In this document: positions 14,314 through 17,068 of the stretch, piece after piece
Numbering within the stretch: the stretch's first letter is position 1
Layout: each line of letters begins with the position of its first letter
From: Ruminococcaceae bacterium UBA945
Lineage (GTDB): Bacteria > Bacillota > Clostridia > Oscillospirales > Acutalibacteraceae
Assembly: GCA_002293315.1 (NCBI GenBank)
Contig: DBCZ01000073.1
Span: 1 to 17,068 of the forward strand
DNA: 17,068 nt
Reading direction: 5' to 3'
Program-made: the position numbers and the translations under genes
The notes under the pieces: model-generated
Databases searched by the model: none
The model's input: only the letters and a program-made list of their open reading frames with translations
What the model was told of the DNA's origin: nothing

Positions 14314-14320
14314 ATCAAAT

Positions 14321-14352
14321 AAAAGAGAACACCGCAAGGTGTTCTCTTTTTA
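14321..14352. terminator. Bidirectional terminator between glgA and the ZIP gene
   Basis: AAAAGAGAACACC (14321-14333) pairs with GGTGTTCTCTTTT (14338-14350) around GCAA, a 13-bp stem flanked by A- and T-tracts. The convergent ZIP gene stops at 14350-14352, inside the T-tract, so the hairpin serves both strands. Confidence 0.93.
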
Positions 14353-15147
14353 TCCCAACGCCACATCGAGTATCATCATAATCAAGAACCCGACCATCAC
14401 GCCGATTGTTCCGACGTTTGAGTGCTCGCTCCCGCTGTTCGTTTCGGGGATAAGTTCATCCACCACGACGAACAACATCGCGCCCGCCGCGAAAGACAGC
14501 AGCCACGGCATGACGGCGGCAACTGTGCCCGCCACAAGCACCGTGAGTACGCCGAAAATCGGCTCGACAACCCCGCTCATGCTGCCGAATAGAAAAGCTC
14601 TGCCGGATTTCATCCCCTCATTTTTAAGCGGCAGTGAAATCGCAGCGCCCTCCGGGAAATTCTGAATTCCTATTCCCGCAGCCAATGCCATCGCGGCTGT
14701 GAGCAAGGCAGGGTTTGCCGGGTGCTGTGCCGCAAGAGAAAAGGCCAGCCCAACGGCCATGCCCTCCGGAATATTATGAAGCGTCACCGCGAAAACCAGC
14801 ATCGTGGTGCGCTTAATTTTTGAAGCGGGACCCTCGGGGTTTTTTGTGCCGGGGTGCAGGTGGGGGAGGAGAGTATCCAAGAGAAGCATGAAAATCACGC
14901 CGAGCGCAAACCCGCCCGCGGAGGGGAGCAGACCGTTCATGCCTTGTGCCTCGGCCTCTTCAATGGCGGGGAGAATAAGCGAAAAAATCGAGGCGGAAAT
15001 CATAACACCCGCCGCAAAGCCCATGAAAATCTTCTGCATCTTCGCGAAGTTTTGCTCTTTCCTGAAAAGAAAAACCACCGCCGCGCCGAGAGTCGTCATC
15101 AAAAATGTGAAGCCCGTTCCTGCGGCCGCATACAGAATCGCATTCAT
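14350..15147 (-). CDS. ZIP-family divalent metal transporter
   Basis: This 265-residue membrane protein has about eight hydrophobic helices. Helix 4 carries HNIPEG (124-129) and helix 5 carries QNFPEG (162-167), the two metal-site motifs of the ZIP family. Glu195 (VVEP) and DELIPE (230-235) are further conserved positions. A LLPHLHPG segment (93-100) lies at the start of the cytoplasmic loop after helix 3, where ZIP proteins often have histidines. It resembles the GufA/ZupT-like bacterial branch, which imports Zn2+, Mn2+ or Fe2+; the metal cannot be told from sequence. GAGGT lies 6 bases before the ATG. The upstream space of 186 bases contains repeats and no clear promoter, so readthrough from the PII-like gene is possible. 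Confidence 0.93.
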   Translation of the reverse strand: MNAILYAAAGTGFTFLMTTLGAAVVFLFRKEQNFAKMQKIFMGFAAGVMISASIFSLILPAIEEAEAQGMNGLLPSAGGFALGVIFMLLLDTLLPHLHPGTKNPEGPASKIKRTTMLVFAVTLHNIPEGMAVGLAFSLAAQHPANPALLTAAMALAAGIGIQNFPEGAAISLPLKNEGMKSGRAFLFGSMSGVVEPIFGVLTVLVAGTVAAVMPWLLSFAAGAMLFVVVDELIPETNSGSEHSNVGTIGVMVGFLIMMILDVALG

Positions 15148-15225
15148 TTTGTTACCTCAAATGTCAGTTGTTCATATCACAAAGCACCTGTCACGCGCAT
15201 TGTCCTTCGCCCTCTTTTGTAAAGA

Positions 15226-15256
15226 GGCGTTGCCCAGCGGGGTGGCGCGTAGCGCC
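15226..15256 (+). repeat. GC-rich repeat block with hairpin, between the ZIP and PII-like genes
   Basis: GGCGTTGCCCAGCGGGG (15226-15242) matches the unit of the 14-bp array after glgB. It runs straight into the hairpin GGCGC-GTA-GCGCC (15244-15256). Confidence 0.8.
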
Positions 15257-15272
15257 GGGTGCTTTATCTCTT

Positions 15273-15333
15273 AACTGTCAACTGCCCTTGCGCCCCTAAT
15301 TGTCCATTGTCCATTGTCAATTGTCCATTGCCC
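15273..15333 (+). repeat. AT-rich heptamer repeat next to the PII-like gene
   Basis: AACTGTC and AACTGCC (15273-15286) are followed after a short gap by five in-phase heptamers: ATTGTCC, ATTGTCC, ATTGTCA, ATTGTCC and ATTGCCC (15299-15333). The last base touches the stop codon of the minus-strand PII-like gene. The complement reads as GGACAAT/TTGACAAT heptamers. Confidence 0.88.
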
Positions 15334-16125
15334 TTAAAGTCCTGCCACCCCGTCAACGGGCAGGGAAATCGTCAGCCCCTTAGCCTCCGAAGCAAAGCCG
15401 AAGCTCCCGTTAATGGCCTTCATTATGTCAAGCTTCTTTTCTTTTTCAGTCAGAATGGCCACAATCTCGCGCTCACCCTGAATAGATACGCCGAAGACCT
15501 TCAGCACGTCTGCGCCGCCTGCCTGACGCGCGTGAATCACCGTGCCGCCGGTGGCGCCGGCCTGCTTCGCCACGTCCATGACGTCTTCACTGTAGCCCGG
15601 GTTCGTGACCGATATTATTAACTCATGCGTTGCTTCTGTTTTCATCTTTTCCACTTCGCTTTCAATGTGTTCGTGCAGCTTTTCACGTGCCTCCTCGTCG
15701 AGGAGCTTTACTATCCTGAGCACCGCGCCGGAGATAGGCAAGGTGAAGGCAATGCCGTTTCCTCTAACCTGCAATATCAGCAAATCCGTAATGTTCTTCA
15801 TTAGGTCGCCCGCTATGTTTGCCGGCACAAGACAAAACGCGATGACCTTTGCGGTGCTTCCAAGCCCCAGGATACTCATCAGTTCCGAGCTTGCGGTGCC
15901 TTCCCCGCGAAACTGAAACTGCATATGTACGCGCGCAATGTTGAAGAGATTTTCCACCTGCTTTGCCTTGCTCTCGCTGAGTATAACGGCCAGCAGCTTC
16001 AGTGAGGCATGCTTCCTCGCAGCTTCTTTTAAGATTGCATCTTTGACCTCCGGATTTCTGTCCATGCTCTTTACGAGCGTATCGGTGATTGTCTCGCCGC
16101 CGGAAGCATTATTATGATTGCTCAT
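15334..16125 (-). CDS. Protein with two tandem PII-like (GlnB-fold) domains
   Basis: This 263-residue protein has no signal or membrane segment. Residues about 42-135 and 167-263 are two copies of a PII-like ferredoxin fold. The second is the clearer: AGATGGTVIHAR, then FGVSIQGEREIVAILT, ending GLTISLPVDGVAG. The first ends in the matching GIAFTLPISGAV. PII proteins sense nucleotides and 2-oxoglutarate and bind transporters or enzymes. Canonical PII is a single domain of about 112 residues with Tyr51 in a long T-loop; here the loop is short and has no such Tyr, so uridylylation is unlikely. The gene overlaps the upstream DUF1538 gene by 14 bases, with AGGAGG before its ATG. Regulation of that transporter-like protein, by analogy with GlnK-AmtB, is inference. 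Confidence 0.85.
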   Translation of the reverse strand: MSNHNNASGGETITDTLVKSMDRNPEVKDAILKEAARKHASLKLLAVILSESKAKQVENLFNIARVHMQFQFRGEGTASSELMSILGLGSTAKVIAFCLVPANIAGDLMKNITDLLILQVRGNGIAFTLPISGAVLRIVKLLDEEAREKLHEHIESEVEKMKTEATHELIISVTNPGYSEDVMDVAKQAGATGGTVIHARQAGGADVLKVFGVSIQGEREIVAILTEKEKKLDIMKAINGSFGFASEAKGLTISLPVDGVAGL

Positions 16126-17068
16126 CGGAAAAATCCTCCTCGTCTATATCTACGATTTCATCATCGTCAGGTTCCGGCGCGAATACCGGCTCTGCCTGCG
16201 TAACGGGCAGTTTCTTCTCGTTCAAAACATAAATCAAGCCAACTATCTGTACGGCAATCAGCGGCGTCATCGCAACGAACGCCACCACGCCGAAGGCGTC
16301 AGTCATAACATTGCCGCCGGCGGCCTCACACGCGCCCATCGCGAGCGGCAGAAGGAAGGTGGTCGTCATCGGGCCGCTGCACACACCGCCGCTGTCAAAG
16401 GCGATGCCGACGAATATCTTCGGCACGAAGAACGTAAGCGCCATAGCAATTATATATCCCGGAAGCAGGAAATACAATATCGGAATTCCCGTCAGCACGC
16501 GCAGCATCGAAAGCCCCACCGAAACCGATACGCCTATTTGCAGCGCGCGGTTCATCACCTTGTGGGAAATCGCGCCGTTTGTTACGTCTTCAATCTGATG
16601 GTTCAGCACCTGCACCGCCGGCTCAGCCTTAACTATAAAGAAGCCAATCAGCATTCCCAGCGGAACAAGCAGCCACTTGAAGTCTGTCTTTGCCAAGTCA
16701 GAGCCGAACAGATGCCCCACAGGCATAAAACCCACGTTCACACCTGTCAGGAACAGCACAAGCCCGATATATGTATATAGAAAGCCCACAAGCATGCGCC
16801 TGATTTGCTTTACAGTGTATCTTCTCCTTATAATTTGCAACACAAAGAACATGCCGATTATAGGCAGCAGCGCAATGCTCACTTCTTTCAGATAGGTTGG
16901 GAGGGCGTAAGCAAATTCCCTCATGAGGTTCCTCGTTGTCTCTACCACGGGGATTTCCACGGGCGTGTACGTCGCGCCGGTGGGATTATAGAAAATCCCG
17001 AGTATCATCACGGCCAGAATCGGCCCAACGCTGCACAGCGCAACAAGCCCGAAGCTGTCCTGCGCGGC
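16112..17068 (-). CDS. DUF1538-family integral membrane protein (N-terminal part outside window)
   Basis: The frame is open to the window edge, so the first methionine-like codons near 17011 are internal and 318 residues are visible. The first visible segment, DSFGLVALCSVGPILAVMIL, matches the end of a DUF1538 repeat. A complete second repeat follows, with YIGLVLFLTGVNVGFMPVG, AEPAVQVLNHQIEDVT, FDSGGVCSGPMTTTFLLPLA and DAFGVVAFVAMTPLIAVQIV. Family members have two such repeats, consistent with inverted or tandem transporter halves. The end is a very acidic cytoplasmic tail (about 26 residues, EPDDDEIVDIDEEDFSDEQS). Function of DUF1538 is not established; transport is a guess from topology. 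It is cotranscribed with, and overlaps, the PII-like gene. Confidence 0.85.
   Translation of the reverse strand, partial: AAQDSFGLVALCSVGPILAVMILGIFYNPTGATYTPVEIPVVETTRNLMREFAYALPTYLKEVSIALLPIIGMFFVLQIIRRRYTVKQIRRMLVGFLYTYIGLVLFLTGVNVGFMPVGHLFGSDLAKTDFKWLLVPLGMLIGFFIVKAEPAVQVLNHQIEDVTNGAISHKVMNRALQIGVSVSVGLSMLRVLTGIPILYFLLPGYIIAMALTFFVPKIFVGIAFDSGGVCSGPMTTTFLLPLAMGACEAAGGNVMTDAFGVVAFVAMTPLIAVQIVGLIYVLNEKKLPVTQAEPVFAPEPDDDEIVDIDEEDFSDEQS

Noticed and set aside
16118..16780. 220-codon plus-strand frame opposite the DUF1538 gene
   Set aside because: It is antisense to conserved DUF1538 motifs, with a His/Arg-rich composition typical of shadow frames.

Overview
The window looks like chromosome from an anaerobic Gram-positive bacterium of the Clostridia, probably a gut-type Oscillospirales or Ruminococcaceae relative; that placement is inference. 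It rests on the paired glgC/glgD genes, an S-layer-homology protein carrying BspA-type leucine-rich repeats, strong AGGAGG-like ribosome binding sites with GTG and TTG starts, consensus sigma-A-type promoters and many strong intrinsic terminators. There are no insertion sequences, phage genes, tRNAs, rRNAs or CRISPR arrays.

Layout. Positions 1-249 are the end of rplL (ribosomal protein L7/L12), followed by a terminator. A minus-strand operon (2489 down to 377) holds a tyrosine phosphatase, a HAD hydrolase and a four-helix membrane protein. It is driven by a perfect TTGACA-17-TATAAT promoter whose start point moves the first gene's start to an internal GTG. Divergent from it is a small two-helix membrane protein (2681-3109). 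Then come a secreted LRR/SLH surface protein (3316-4794), a MATE efflux pump (5020-6408) preceded by a probable 12-codon leader peptide, and a BlaI/MecI-family repressor (6731-7114) overlapped by a 26-codon hydrophobic ORF. A small membrane protein (7286-7495) and a MaoC-type hydratase (7563-7991) follow.

Positions 8246-14313 carry a glycogen biosynthesis cluster, glgB-glgC-glgD-glgA. GlgC (with GlgD as a likely regulatory subunit) makes ADP-glucose, GlgA polymerises it and GlgB adds branches. No terminator is visible inside the cluster, and a strong bidirectional one closes it. The minus-strand end of the window has a ZIP metal transporter, and upstream of it a two-gene unit: a DUF1538 membrane protein (cut by the window edge) and an overlapping gene for a protein with two PII-like domains, which I infer to be its regulator.

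The most unusual material lies in the spaces between genes. Three intergenic regions (after glgB, after glgD, and between the PII-like and ZIP genes) share a repeat family. It consists of AT-rich heptamers (consensus RTTGAYA on one strand) next to a GC-rich block related to GGCGTTGCCCAGTG. The other candidates for something undescribed are the membrane micropeptide coupled to the BlaI-family gene, the leader ORF before the MATE pump, and the matched duplication of both PII-like and DUF1538 domains.
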